Shown: positions 37,420 through 47,400 of the stretch, in pieces
Layout of the letters: each line of letters opens with the position of its first letter
Numbering within the stretch: position 1 is the stretch's first letter
NCBI RefSeq assembly: GCF_022370755.2
Contig: NZ_CP092364.2
Coordinates: forward strand, 3,906,001-3,970,000
DNA: 64,000 nucleotides
DNA from: Mycolicibacterium goodii
GTDB lineage: Bacteria; Actinomycetota; Actinomycetes; Mycobacteriales; Mycobacteriaceae
Direction of reading: 5' to 3'
Notes under the pieces: generated by a model
Told to the model about the DNA's origin: nothing
The model's database searches: none
Seen by the model: the letters and a program-made list of their open reading frames with translations, nothing else
Program-made: the position numbers and the translations under genes

Positions 37420-37659
37420 CTAGAAGGGGCTCCGATCCACGGACGCGCGTGTCGCGGCGGCGGTGCGGCGGCGCTTGGGCTGCAGCGCAATGGCAGCAGC
37501 GGCCGGCCATGCGGCGGCGGCGACAGGGTGAGCGGCATGCGTGTGCGGCGGCAGATGAGCCGGCGCAAGGGCCGGCGTGTGAGCCACCGATACAACGGAA
37601 GGAATGAACCTGGGCATGCCCGCCACTGCGACTTCGCTCAAGTTGAAGTTGCTGATCAT
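37420..37659 (-). CDS. whiB7 leader ORF (uORF), 79 codons
   Basis: Starts at ATG 37659 after an AAGGTAAGGGGG ribosome site and reads ISNFNLSEVAVAGMPRFIPS, then an Ala/Pro/His-rich stretch and a basic end (PKRRRTAAATRASVDRSPF). The TAG lies just before the attenuator. whiB7 in mycobacteria is known to be induced by ribosome-targeting drugs through translation of an upstream ORF; this frame has the right start, position and stop. Whether the full 79-residue peptide is made, or matters only through ribosome position, is inference. Confidence 0.65.
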   Translation of the reverse strand: MISNFNLSEVAVAGMPRFIPSVVSVAHTPALAPAHLPPHTHAAHPVAAAAWPAAAAIALQPKRRRTAAATRASVDRSPF

Positions 37660-37705
37660 CTCGCGGGCACCCCCTTACCTTCTCGTCGCCAGAGTTATGT
37701 TCTTG

Positions 37706-37744
37706 AGGCTAGAGCTTAGCAGCCGAATCGCACAACTTATTTTC
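37706..37744 (-). promoter_or_regulatory. Candidate autoregulated whiB7 promoter
   Basis: On the minus strand: AT-rich GAAAATAAG (37736-37744) immediately upstream of TTGTGC (-35, 37730-37735), an 18-base spacer and TAGCCT (-10, 37706-37711). An AT tract abutting the -35 box is the known signature of WhiB7-activated promoters. The start point would give a leader of about 430 bases. Confidence 0.6.
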
Positions 37745-37767
37745 TACCTGCGGTTTTGGCACGATCT

Positions 37768-39894
37768 TTACGAATCGTGGCGGTTGGCCCGCGCGCGGAC
37801 CAGCGCCACGACATCTTCGCCGTACTGCTCGAGCTTGCGCGCCCCGATCCCGGGGATGGCAACCAGTGCGGCGTCATCGGTGGGCAGCGTCTCGGCGATG
37901 GCCATCAACGTGGTGTCCGTGAACACCACGTACGCGGGCACTTTCATCTCCTTCGAGATACGCAACCGCCATTCCTTCAGTTCGGCGAGCAGGTCCTCGT
38001 CCAGATTGGAGGGGCAGGTCTCGCAGCGCCGCAACATGATCGCAGGCGGAGTGCTCAGCGCCGCGTTGCAGACGCGGCAGCGCGGTGCGGGTCCACGCTG
38101 ACGACGTGGCCGGTCCGGACCCGACGACGACTCGGTCTGCGGCGCGATGCCGTTGAGGAAGCGCGACGGGCGTCGCCCCTGCCGTCCGCCGGGCGTGCGG
38201 GCCAGCGCCCAACTCAGCGCGAGGTGTACCCGGGCGCGGGTGACCCCGACGTACAACAGCCTGCGCTCCTCCTCCACCGGTTCACTGTCGGGACCGTGGG
38301 CGAGCGCGTGCGAGATCGGCAGGGTTCCGTCGGCGAGGCCGACGAGGAACACCGCGTCCCATTCCAGCCCCTTCGCCGCGTGCAGCGACGCCAGCGTCAC
38401 ACCCTGCACGACAGGGGGATGCCGCGCGTCGGCACGTTGGCGCAGTTCGGCCACCAGCGCGCGCAGATCCAGTTCGGGCCGCAACGCAACCTCTTCCTCG
38501 ACGAGTTCGGCGAGTGCGACGAGCGCCTCCCAACGTTCGCGCGCCCGGGTGCCCGCGGGCGGCTGCGCGGTGAGGCCGAGCGGTTCCAGCAGTTCGCGGA
38601 CGAAGACTGCGAGGTCGGGAATCTCGGCATCCCGTTCCGCGGCGCGTTGCAACGCCACCAGCGCCTGACGGATCTCCTGCCGGCTGAAGAAGCCTTCCCC
38701 GCCACGCACCTGGAATGCGATACCGGCCTCGGTGAGCGCTTCCTCATACACCTCGGACTGGGCGTTGATCCGATACAGCACAGCGATTTCCGCCGGGGCC
38801 GTGCCGGATTCGATCAACTTCTGGATCGCCTTGGCCACACCCTTGGCCTCGGCCACCTCGTCGGGGTACTCGTTGAACGTCGGCTTGGGCCCGTGATCCC
38901 GCTGGCCCACCAGATGTAGCTTGCTGCCCGCCATCCGGCCACGGGCGGCCGCGATCACACGGTTGGCCAGCGACACCACCTGCGGCGTCGAGCGGTAGTC
39001 GCGTTCGAGGCGTACCACCGCGGCGTCGGGGAAGCGCCGTGAGAAATCCAGGAGATAGCGCGGAGTGGCCCCGGTGAACGAATAGATCGTCTGATTGGCG
39101 TCGCCGACGACGGTCAGATCGTCGCGGTCCCCCAGCCAGGCGTCGAGCACCCGCTGCTGCAGCGGCGTCACGTCCTGGTACTCGTCGACGACGAAGCAGC
39201 GGTACCGGTCGCGGAACTCCTGGGCGACCGTGGCGTCGTTCTCGATGGCCGCGGCGGTGTGCAGCAGCAGATCGTCGAAATCGAGCAGGGCCGAACCGTC
39301 CCTGCGCGCCTTGAGCGCCTCGTAGCCCGCGTAGACCGCCGCGACCTTCTGCGCGTCGAACGGGATGTCGCGTCCCACTTTCACAACCGCGGCGCCGTAC
39401 GCCTCGGGGGTGATCAAAGATGCCTTGGCCCATTCGATTTCGCCGGCGAGATCACGCACGTCGTCGGTGCTGGGCTGCATTCCGGTGCGGTTGGCGGCCT
39501 GCGCGACGACCGAGAACTTGCTGTCGAGCAGTTCCCATCCGGTGTCCCCGACCAGACGCGGCCAGAAGTACTGCAACTGCCTGCGCGCGGCCGCGTGGAA
39601 GGTCACGGCCTGGACCGCACCCGTCGGCACCCCGGTCTGCTGGCCGAGCGCCCGCAGCCTGCCCCGCATCTCCCCCGCCGCGCGCGCGGTGAACGTCACG
39701 GCGAGCACCTGGCCGGCCGCGACATGGCCGGACGCCACCAGATGGGCGATGCGCCGCGTGATGGTGCGGGTCTTACCGGTACCGGCCCCGGCGAGCACAC
39801 AGACCGGCCCGCGGGGAGCCAGCACCGCTTCCCGCTGTTCGTCGTCCAGATCGTCCAAGGTTGGGCTGGGGGCCTCCAACGGCATGCCGACCAT
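37768..39894 (-). CDS. uvrD2: UvrD2, superfamily 1 DNA helicase with HRDC domain
   Basis: A roughly 708-residue SF1A helicase. Walker A GAGTGKT is at about 36-42, with Walker B/DEYQD ([14 protein letters not shown]), motif [16 protein letters not shown] and motif [18 protein letters not shown] tetracysteine module (CRVCNAAL... RRCETCPSN) links to a C-terminal HRDC domain ([19 protein letters not shown]). This layout defines mycobacterial UvrD2, an essential 3'-5' helicase. Start is uncertain: ATG 39894, ATG 39885 or GTG 39915, none with a strong ribosome site. It lies upstream of whiB7, separated by the whiB7 promoter and leader. Confidence 0.93.
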   Translation of the reverse strand: MVGMPLEAPSPTLDDLDDEQREAVLAPRGPVCVLAGAGTGKTRTITRRIAHLVASGHVAAGQVLAVTFTARAAGEMRGRLRALGQQTGVPTGAVQAVTFHAAARRQLQYFWPRLVGDTGWELLDSKFSVVAQAANRTGMQPSTDDVRDLAGEIEWAKASLITPEAYGAAVVKVGRDIPFDAQKVAAVYAGYEALKARRDGSALLDFDDLLLHTAAAIENDATVAQEFRDRYRCFVVDEYQDVTPLQQRVLDAWLGDRDDLTVVGDANQTIYSFTGATPRYLLDFSRRFPDAAVVRLERDYRSTPQVVSLANRVIAAARGRMAGSKLHLVGQRDHGPKPTFNEYPDEVAEAKGVAKAIQKLIESGTAPAEIAVLYRINAQSEVYEEALTEAGIAFQVRGGEGFFSRQEIRQALVALQRAAERDAEIPDLAVFVRELLEPLGLTAQPPAGTRARERWEALVALAELVEEEVALRPELDLRALVAELRQRADARHPPVVQGVTLASLHAAKGLEWDAVFLVGLADGTLPISHALAHGPDSEPVEEERRLLYVGVTRARVHLALSWALARTPGGRQGRRPSRFLNGIAPQTESSSGPDRPRRQRGPAPRCRVCNAALSTPPAIMLRRCETCPSNLDEDLLAELKEWRLRISKEMKVPAYVVFTDTTLMAIAETLPTDDAALVAIPGIGARKLEQYGEDVVALVRARANRHDS

Positions 39895-39919
39895 GATGTC
39901 AGCACCACCCGACACGGCA

Positions 39920-39950
39920 GAACACCGACGACTCGGCGTCGTCGGTGTTC
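39920..39950 (-). terminator. Hairpin after the coiled-coil gene
   Basis: Perfect 13-base inverted repeat GAACACCGACGAC / GTCGTCGGTGTTC around TCGGC, in the gap between the coiled-coil gene stop (39972) and the uvrD2 start, both minus. No clear T-run, so a weak terminator or RNA stabiliser. Confidence 0.6.
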
Positions 39951-39971
39951 AGCTCCGGGAGAGGCGTGCGG

Positions 39972-40628
39972 TCAGGAACGCCTGGCCTTCTCGGCCTCGG
40001 CCCATTCCTCGATCTGATCGGCTTCGACGATCTTCTCGGCCGCCTCGACTCGTGTCTCCTGCGCGTCGGCGAGCTTGGTCCGCGCGGTCTTGGTCTTGGC
40101 CTGCTCCACGGTGTTGATGGCCGCTTCCTTGCGTTCTTTGGCGGTCTCGGCGACCTCCTCGCGTTTTGCGGCCACCTCGTCGGTCTTGGCCTTGGCGGCC
40201 TGGGCACGCTTCTGCTTGGTCTCCTCGGCGGCCTTCTTGCGCTGCAGGGCCGTCGACCGGGCCTCCTTGACGTCCTGCTCCCGGTTGGCGCGCGCCTCGG
40301 CGAGATCTTCCGAAGCCTCGGCCTGCGCTTCCCGGAATTCGGCGTCGGCCTGCCGGGTGTTCACCGTCGCCTCGGCCTCCAACTGGACGGCCCGCAGCAA
40401 TGCGTTGCTGCGCTCGACGAGCGCCGATCCGCGCTCCCGCAGGTCGACGGCGCCGAGCGCTCCACCGATGGTCGCGTCGAGCTGGCCGAACGAACGCTCG
40501 TAGAACAGCCGTGCCGGGGTCTCCGGGTCCAGCCGCGTCATCACCTGATCCTCGATCAGCTGGAGCGGCAACCGGGCCACCTGGTACTGCAGGCGCAGTA
40601 CGGCGATCGGAACATCTGTGATCCTCAT
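39972..40628 (-). CDS. Charged coiled-coil protein of unknown function
   Basis: A 218-residue protein. The first 55 residues are globular-like (ITDVPIAVLRLQYQVARLPLQLIEDQVM), followed by a long heptad-rich helix dominated by Ala, Glu, Lys and Arg (QADAEFREAQAEASEDLAEA onwards to the C-terminus). AGGAG lies 5 bases after which the ATG at 40628 follows within normal spacing. It is 8 bases downstream of the CsbD-like gene, so the two are almost certainly co-transcribed. No enzymatic motif, signal or membrane helix is seen. I do not recognise a characterised family; a scaffold or stress role is only a guess. Confidence 0.8.
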   Translation of the reverse strand: MRITDVPIAVLRLQYQVARLPLQLIEDQVMTRLDPETPARLFYERSFGQLDATIGGALGAVDLRERGSALVERSNALLRAVQLEAEATVNTRQADAEFREAQAEASEDLAEARANREQDVKEARSTALQRKKAAEETKQKRAQAAKAKTDEVAAKREEVAETAKERKEAAINTVEQAKTKTARTKLADAQETRVEAAEKIVEADQIEEWAEAEKARRS

Positions 40629-40636
40629 GTGCACTC

Positions 40637-41206
40637 CTAGTTCTCGTGACCGGGCAGATCGGCTTGTTCGGTCAACTTGTCGGCCTCCTGCCGCATGCGG
40701 TCCGCACGAGCCCGCACATCCGCCGACTCCTTGACCGCGTCCTGGTGGTCGGCGGCCGCCTCGGCGGCTTCCTGACGCGCCACCATGACATCGGACCGTT
40801 CCGCGGCATCGGCCTGCTGGACCTCACGCTGCGCATCCAGGTCGGCCTGCGCCTTCTGACGTTCGGCGTCACGCTGGGCGGCGACCTCGGCCTCGCGTTT
40901 CTCGGCGGCCTGTTGTGCGCGCACCGTGTTCTCGACGGCCGCGGTTTCCGCGGCGACGGCCGCACGCTTCTGCGCGCCGTCCGCCTTGGCCTGTGCCTCC
41001 TCGGCGCGGGCCTCGCGGGCCTCGGCGTCGGCGACCGCCGCAGCACGGCTCGCTTCCCGCCGCTCCTTGGCCTGGGTCTTCTCCAACTGGCCCTCGGCGG
41101 TCAACGAGTCGTTGCCGGTGACAGCGCCGACGACCTCCTTGGCAGTGCCCTTCACCGAGTCGATGAAGCCCTTGCGTGCCTGGTCAGACTTGCTGTGCTG
41201 GGTCAT
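40637..41206 (-). CDS. CsbD-like N-terminal, coiled-coil stress protein
   Basis: A 189-residue protein with an N-terminal CsbD-like segment (GFIDSVKGTAKEVVGAVTGNDSLTAEGQLEKTQAKE) followed by a long Ala/Glu/Gln/Arg helix (RAAAVADAEAREARAEEAQAKAD and on). CsbD proteins are general-stress proteins of unknown mechanism. ATG 41206 follows GAAGGGGA with good spacing; the longer frame to 41260 is not needed. First gene of a two-gene unit with the coiled-coil gene at 39972. The pair sits between uvrD2 and mrx1, which are adjacent in M. tuberculosis. Confidence 0.82.
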   Translation of the reverse strand: MTQHSKSDQARKGFIDSVKGTAKEVVGAVTGNDSLTAEGQLEKTQAKERREASRAAAVADAEAREARAEEAQAKADGAQKRAAVAAETAAVENTVRAQQAAEKREAEVAAQRDAERQKAQADLDAQREVQQADAAERSDVMVARQEAAEAAADHQDAVKESADVRARADRMRQEADKLTEQADLPGHEN

Positions 41207-41380
41207 ACACTTCCCCTTCGGCATCAACCGCAGCTCGTATGAACGTGCGGGTATGCCCATTGGGGTTCCACGTCGGCGCCCGGGCTAATCCGATCGGCGC
41301 GCATTGTGGCGTGTGCCACTCGAGATCGCCCGATGGCGTGCGCCAGTCAAGATCAAAGCCGGTGACGAGCGACCATCGAC

Positions 41381-41576
41381 CGGCGCCGTCATGCCGAGCC
41401 AGCCGCGTGCGGCCAGCGCCCGGCTGAATCCCTCGTCCCATCCGGTCAGCCAGCTGTCGGCGTAGCCGGCCGATCCGGCCCGCCTGCTGCTCTTCGGCGA
41501 TGAATTGCCGTACCTGCAGGCGCAATTCGTCGAACTCGTGGGGATCACCGGCCACCGCTGGCACCAGCCTGGCCAT
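41381..41576 (-). pseudogene. Acyl-CoA dehydrogenase N-terminal fragment, frameshifted
   Basis: One frame begins MARLVPAVAGDPHEFDELRL and continues VRQFIAEEQQAG. A second frame then gives DSWLTGWDEGFSRALAARGW followed by LGM, the unmistakable N-terminus of acyl-CoA dehydrogenases. The shift falls near 41467 and the similarity stops at about 41381. Only some 65 codons of a gene normally near 380 remain, so it is a remnant. Confidence 0.7.
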
Positions 41577-41658
41577 GTCGCTCCCATCACAGCGCACCGC
41601 CGATATGGCGTGACCTGGTCACCGGCATACCGGTCGGTTGGGTTACGTTGTGCACACT

Positions 41659-41907
41659 ATGACTACTGCTTCCAGCGAACTCATCATGTACACCACGACA
41701 TGGTGCGGCTACTGCTCCCGCCTCAAGACCGCCCTGAAGGCTGAAGGTATCCCCTACACCGAGGTCGACATCGAGGCCGATCCCGCAGCGGCTGAGTTCG
41801 TCGGTTCGGTCAACGGTGGCAACCACGTGGTACCGACGGTCAAGTTCGCCGACGGTTCGACACTGACCAACCCCACCATCAAGCAGGTCAAGGCCAAGCT
41901 GGGCTGA
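41659..41907 (+). CDS. mrx1: Mycoredoxin-1 (glutaredoxin-like)
   Basis: An 82-residue thioredoxin-fold oxidoreductase that reduces mycothiol mixed disulfides. The active site is WCGYC with Cys16 and Cys19, and the cis-proline loop is HVVPTVKFADG. Homologue of Rv3198A. Start ATG 41659; the frame to 41638 would add seven residues without a ribosome site. It connects functionally to the mycothiol-dependent isomerase at 4645, confirming a mycothiol-producing host. Confidence 0.93.
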   Translation: MTTASSELIMYTTTWCGYCSRLKTALKAEGIPYTEVDIEADPAAAEFVGSVNGGNHVVPTVKFADGSTLTNPTIKQVKAKLG

Positions 41908-41917
41908 CGTCGACGCC

Positions 41918-42880
41918 TCAGTCGAGCGCGGCCCACGACTCGATGATCTCCCGGGCGATCGAGATCGAGCCGGGCAGCAGGAGCCGTGACGACGAGTCGC
42001 CGCGCACGTGAGGAGCGGAAAGCCCCGAGCTCCAGTCCCCCTGGTCGAGCGCCCGGCGGATCTCGTCGCGGGTGAACCATGCAGCCTCGGCGATCTCGCC
42101 GTCGTTGAACGAGAACGGTTGCCCGGGATCGCCGATCGCATGGAATCCGACCATCAGCGACCGTGGGAACGGCCACGGCTGACTGCCGAGATACTGCACA
42201 TCGGTGACATCGAGCCCGACCTCCTCGGCGATCTCGCGTCGCACGCACGTCTCGAACGATTCACCGGCCTCGACGAAGCCGGCCAGGATCGAGAACAGTC
42301 GCTCCGGCCATACCGTCTGACGCGCCAGTACCGCCCGATCGTGCCCGTCGTGCACCAGACAGATGATGGCGGGGTCGATACGGGGAAATTCCTCGTGGCC
42401 GGTGAGCGGGTTGACCCGTGACCACCCGCCCTTGGCGGGCCGGGTGGGAGCCCCGTCGATCGCGCTGAAGCGCGCGTTGTCGTGCCAGTTCAGCAGCGCC
42501 GTGGCGGTCGCCACCAACTGGGCGCTGGTGTCGTCGAAAATCTGCCCGGCCCGGCGCAGGTCCAGAACGTCGGTTCCCAGGTCCCGATCCTCGGGGGCCT
42601 GCAGGTCGCCGCGCACCGCCCATACATGTCTGCCGTCCTTCAGGCGACCAAGGAACACGGCGTTCTCCGGCGGTCGGTCGCCGATCGTGTCGGCCCGGTC
42701 CAGCACCACCTGACCGTTGGCGATCAGCACCTGGTTGCGGTGATCCACACGCAGCAGCAGCGCGTCGGGCCAGCCGGCCAGCGCGGCGTCGATGTCTGTG
42801 CGCAAGGCATCGGCGCGGTCGGCACCCACCCGAGACAGCAGGGGGACGTTACGGAGTCCGAACGTGCGGTGTACGGTCAT
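41918..42880 (-). CDS. nudC: NudC, NAD(H) pyrophosphatase
   Basis: A 320-residue Nudix hydrolase acting on NADH/NAD and related dinucleotides, and possibly on NAD-capped RNA. The Nudix box GFVEAGESFETCVRREIAEEVGL and the NudC-specific SQPWPFPRSLMVGF are intact. The four-cysteine zinc ribbon of E. coli NudC is absent (segment GWSRVNPLTGHEEFPRIDP), as in other mycobacterial NudC. The ATG overlaps the stop of the K+ channel gene (ATGA), so the two are coupled. Confidence 0.93.
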   Translation of the reverse strand: MTVHRTFGLRNVPLLSRVGADRADALRTDIDAALAGWPDALLLRVDHRNQVLIANGQVVLDRADTIGDRPPENAVFLGRLKDGRHVWAVRGDLQAPEDRDLGTDVLDLRRAGQIFDDTSAQLVATATALLNWHDNARFSAIDGAPTRPAKGGWSRVNPLTGHEEFPRIDPAIICLVHDGHDRAVLARQTVWPERLFSILAGFVEAGESFETCVRREIAEEVGLDVTDVQYLGSQPWPFPRSLMVGFHAIGDPGQPFSFNDGEIAEAAWFTRDEIRRALDQGDWSSGLSAPHVRGDSSSRLLLPGSISIAREIIESWAALD

Positions 42881-43971
42881 CGCTCGGCATCCGCACTGCG
42901 GATGTACAAGAGCCGGTCACCGGCTTCCAGCGCATCGACCTCGGGGGCGTCGACCCGCAACAGGCGCCCGTCCCGCACCACACCGAGCACGATGTCGTGC
43001 AGATGCCGCGGTGAGCCGCCCTCCTCCTTCGGGCTGACCTCCCGTTCGGCGATCGCGAACCCGGCGTCCGGGGTCAGCAGATCCTCCATCATCTCGACCA
43101 CGCTGGGCGTCTGCGTCGCGATGCCGAGCAGGCGACCCGCGGTCTCTGACGACACCACTGTCGAATCCGCACCCGACTGGCGCAGCAGGTGCTGGTTCTC
43201 GGCCTCGCGCGCCGCGGCGATGATCTTGGCCTTGGGGGCCAGCTCTCGGGCGGTCAGTGTCACCAGCACGGCGCTCGCGTCGTCGTCGGTGGCGACGATG
43301 ATGGCCTTGGCGTGCTGGGCACTCGCGAGCCGCAGGATGTCGGACTTGGTGGCGTCGCCGTGGACGGTGACCAGCCCGGCGCTTCTCGCCCGTTCCAGCG
43401 CGGCCGCGTTCTCGTCGACGACGACGATGTCGGCCGGCGCGACATCGTCGCCGACCATGGCGGCGACCGCCGTGCGGCCCTTGGTGCCGTATCCGATCAC
43501 CACGGTGTGGTTGCGCACTTTGCTCCTCCATCGCTGGATTTTCAGCGCTTGCCGCGACTGGGTGGTCAGCGTTTCCACCGTGGTACCGATGAGGACGATC
43601 AGGAACGCCACCCGCAGCGGCGTGATGACCAGGACGTTGACCAGCCGCGCGGACTCGGTGTACGGCGTGATGTCGCCGTAGCCGGTCGTCGACAGCGAGA
43701 CCGTGGCGTAGTAGAGACAGTCCAAGAACGACAGCGGATCGTTCTCGTCCGGTGTGTCGCCGATGTCCCGGTAGCCGTGCCGGTCCAGATAGACGATCAA
43801 CACGGCCGCGAACAGCGCCGCGAGCGCGTAGAGCATCCGCATCGCGATCTTGCGGCCGGGGCTGACAAACGGTTCGGGAATCCGCAGAACATCGACGAGG
43901 GCGGCGTCTGGCTGCGAAGTCAGATTCGAGTCGATGGCGGCCAGTCGACGCCGCAACCTGCCTTTAGCCAC
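42877..43971 (-). CDS. Two-TM potassium channel with RCK/TrkA domains (Rv3200c homologue)
   Basis: A 364-residue channel. Two transmembrane helices (about 44-62 and 110-130) flank a pore loop with the selectivity filter TTGYGD at 95-100. An RCK/TrkA-N domain follows (TVVIGYGTKGRTAVAAMVGDD, VVDENAAALERA) and then a TrkA-C-like domain to the end. It should be a ligand-gated K+ channel of the MthK/Kch type. The ORF ends in ATGA overlap with nudC. Confidence 0.92.
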   Translation of the reverse strand: MAKGRLRRRLAAIDSNLTSQPDAALVDVLRIPEPFVSPGRKIAMRMLYALAALFAAVLIVYLDRHGYRDIGDTPDENDPLSFLDCLYYATVSLSTTGYGDITPYTESARLVNVLVITPLRVAFLIVLIGTTVETLTTQSRQALKIQRWRSKVRNHTVVIGYGTKGRTAVAAMVGDDVAPADIVVVDENAAALERARSAGLVTVHGDATKSDILRLASAQHAKAIIVATDDDASAVLVTLTARELAPKAKIIAAAREAENQHLLRQSGADSTVVSSETAGRLLGIATQTPSVVEMMEDLLTPDAGFAIAEREVSPKEEGGSPRHLHDIVLGVVRDGRLLRVDAPEVDALEAGDRLLYIRSADAER

Positions 43972-44040
43972 GAGTCATCCAGGACAGCGGGCCAGCGTTT
44001 GCCTGGACCGATCCGAGCAGTCGCACGCCACAATGTAACC

Positions 44041-44430
44041 ATGACCGCACCAACGCCCGCGCAGCTCACCGCCGCACCCGAAGCACGTCGCCTCGCGGCG
44101 ATGCTGGTCGGCATCGGAACCCTGCACTTCGTCGCACCGAAACCGTTCGATTCGATCGTGCCCGCCGAGCTGCCGGGAAGCGCGCGGTTCTACACCTATG
44201 CCTCTGGTGTCGGTGAGCTCGCCACCGGCGCACTGCTCGCCTCGCGCCGGACCCGCAAGCTGGGCGCACTGGCCGCGGTGGCGCTGTTCGTCTCCGTGTT
44301 CCCGGCGAACGTCAACATGGTGCGGCTGTGGTGGAACAAGCCGTGGCCGATGCGTCTGGGCGCGATGGCCCGGCTGCCACTGCAGATCCCGATGATCACG
44401 ACCGCACTCAAGGTGTACCGGAACTCCTAG
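44041..44430 (+). CDS. Small DoxX-like membrane protein
   Basis: A 129-residue protein with about three or four hydrophobic segments (AAMLVGIGTLHFVAP, YASGVGELATGALLA, LAAVALFVSVFPANVNMV) resembling DoxX/DUF4267-like small membrane proteins. Start ATG 44041. Its 3' end overlaps the 3' end of adnB on the other strand by 23 bases, so the two transcripts are convergent and antisense at their tails. Function unknown. Confidence 0.8.
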   Translation: MTAPTPAQLTAAPEARRLAAMLVGIGTLHFVAPKPFDSIVPAELPGSARFYTYASGVGELATGALLASRRTRKLGALAAVALFVSVFPANVNMVRLWWNKPWPMRLGAMARLPLQIPMITTALKVYRNS

Positions 44431-47400
44431 CGGCGTCCTGGCCGCGGCCCGCGGCGAGCAACTCCACCAGGTCGTCGGCGCCGGGCAAGGTGTCGGGCAC
44501 GACGGTCTGGCCGGATCGCACGTAGTGGAACGCCGCCCGCACCGACTCGGGCGAACAGCCGCGCAGCGCGGCCCATGCGAGCCGGTACACGGCGAGCTGA
44601 ACCGCCGCGTGTTCCTTCGCCTCCGGCGTGTCCGGCGGATCACCGGTCTTCCAGTCGAGAACCGTGGTGGTGCCGTCGGGTTCGGCGAACACGGCGTCGA
44701 TGCGTCCCCGCACGACGACCTCGCCGAGCACCATGTCGAACGGCACCTCGACCTCCACCGGGGTACGCGCGGCCCACGGGGATTTGATGAACGCGTCCTG
44801 CAGTTCGGCCAGGCTCTCCTCGGCGGCCCGCCCACTGTCGCTGTCGACGGCACCCGGCAGATCGTCGAGATCGAACAACCGCTCGGCATGGAAATACCGC
44901 TGCACCCATTCGTGAAACGTGGTGCCCAGCAAGGCATGCGGGTCGGGCCGCTGCGGCAGCCTGCGCCGGAGCCGGGCCAGCGCGGCCGTGGGGTCCCGGC
45001 TCAGTTCCACAAGCGTGCTCACCGACAGCTGAGCCGGCAATTCGGTGTCTGCCTGCTGCGGTGCGCGTTCGCGTTCGGCCAGCAGCGCGTCGACGTCGGC
45101 CGTCCAACCCTCTTGATCGGCATCGGCGGTGACCTCACCGGCCATCGCCGCGGCGACCAGTCGGGCACCGCGGTGCACATCGTCGTCGGCGGACGCCACC
45201 GGCGGCCACAGCGCCTCGACGACCTGATCACGTAGCGGATTCGCCTCCCCCGGACCAGGATCCGGCGCCCACTGCTCGATCTCACCGCACGGCGTGCCCG
45301 CCGTCGCGGCCTCCTCAAGGATGGTCTTGAGCTCACACAGGAACTCCGACGGCCCACGCGGCTTGCTCTCGGTGGCGCCCCAGTGGTGTCCGGACAGCAG
45401 CAACGTGTCCTCGGCGCGCGTGATCGCGACATAGAGCAACCTGCGCTCCTCATCGACACGCCGCTGATCGAGGCTGCGTTTGTGATCGGAGATCTTGTCG
45501 GACAGAATCTTCCGATCGTAGATGTCGGAGGTGTCCAGCACCGGGACACCGATCTCGGATTCGGTGGCGCGATCACCCCGCAGGAGCGGCGGCAGGTCGG
45601 CGGCGTCGGTCAGCCAGGTCCGCGCCTGGGCGGTCGACGGGAACACCCGGCCGCTCAGATGCGGCACCGCCACCACCTGCCATTCCAACCCCTTGGCCGC
45701 ATGCACCGTGAGGATCTGTACCCGGTCGTGTGACACCGTGAGTTCTGCCGGCGCCAAACCGTTCTCGACCTCAATGGCCGCTTCCAGATAGGCGAGCAAC
45801 GCCGACACCGACGCGGTCGGGCGAGCGGCGAAATCGGCCACGAGATCGCTGAACCGGTCGAGGTTCTCGGTGCCCGCCCATCCGGCGGCCACCGGCCGGG
45901 CGGCGCGGGCCTCGGCGTCCAGGCCAAGCACCCGGCGCACCTCGGCCACCAGCTCCGGCAGCGGATGACCCAGATGTGAGCGCAACATGGTGAGTTCACG
46001 TCCGAGCGCGACGATGCGTTCGTATCCGGTGGGCGAATACCGCTGCGGGTCACCGGGATCGCAGATCGCATCGGCCAGGCACGCGGTGTCGGCGTCGGGC
46101 GCGGCCTGCGCGACGATCTCGGCGGTGCTCGCCTCAGCTTTCGGCCGGTCGTCGAGTTCGACGGCACGACGCCACAGCGCGGTGATGTCGCGCGCACCGA
46201 ACCGCCAGCGCGGACCGGTGAGGATCCGCATGACCGCCGAGCCGGCCGTCGGATCGGCGACCAGGCGCAGCATCGCCACCAGGTCGGCCACCTCAGGCAC
46301 CGCGAGCAGTCCGGCGACACCGACGACCTCGACGGGGACACCCCGTGCGGTGAGCGCCTCGGCCATCGGCGCGGCGTCGGCGTTGCGCCGCACCAGCACC
46401 GCGGCGGTAGGAGCGGTCTCGCCGCGCCCGATCGCACCGTGATAGGCGCGCGCCACGTGATCTGCAACCCATTCACGTTCGGCAGCAATGTTGTTCAGCA
46501 GCGCGCAGCGGATCGTGCCGGGCTCGGCGCCGGGCCGGGGCCGCAGTGCACGGACCGAAACCGAGCGGCGGCGGGCCTCGGCCGAGACCGCGTTGGCGAC
46601 GTGCAGCGTGCTGGGCGGGTTACGCCAACTCGTCCGCAGTTCCAGGGTGGGTGCGGGCGTGCCGTCGGAGTACGGGAAGTCGGTGGTGAACCGCGGCAGG
46701 TTGGTGGCCGAGGCCCCGCGCCAGCCATAGATCGACTGGATCGGGTCCCCCACCGCGGTGAGGGCGAGCCCGTCGTCGACGCCGCCGCCGAACAGAGACG
46801 ACAGGGCGACCCGCTGCGCGTGGCCGGTGTCCTGGTACTCGTCGAGCAGCACCACCCGGTAGCGCTGGCGCAGTTGCTCGCCCACCTGGGGGAACCGGGC
46901 TGCCAGGCGCGCCGCGGCGGCCATCTGCATCCCGAAGTCCATCACCTTCTCGGCCCGCATGCGTTGGTGCAGCGCGTCGATGAGCGGGACGAGTTCGGTG
47001 CGCTCGGTCTGGGTGGCGAGCATGCGCAGCAGCCACTGGCTCGGCCCGCGGTCACGCTGATACGGCCCCGCCGGCAACGTGTGGACCAGCCGCTCCAGTT
47101 CGACGTGGGTGTCGCGCAACTGGTCGGTGTCCACGAGATGCTCGGCGAGCGCGCCCGAGAGCCGCAGCACCATCGCGGTGACGGCGGCCGGGGTCTTCTC
47201 GGTGTCGAGCTGCCCCGGGTGCGCGCACACCACGTCGTAGGCCAGCTGCCACAATTCGGTCTCGCTGAGCAGCCGGGTGTCGGGCTCGACCGGAAGCAGC
47301 AGGCCGTGCTCACGCAGCAGGGTGCCTGCGAACGCGTGGTAGGTGCTGACCGTCGCGGATTCGTCGGCCGCACCAGAGGCCGGCGCCAGACCGGCACCGG

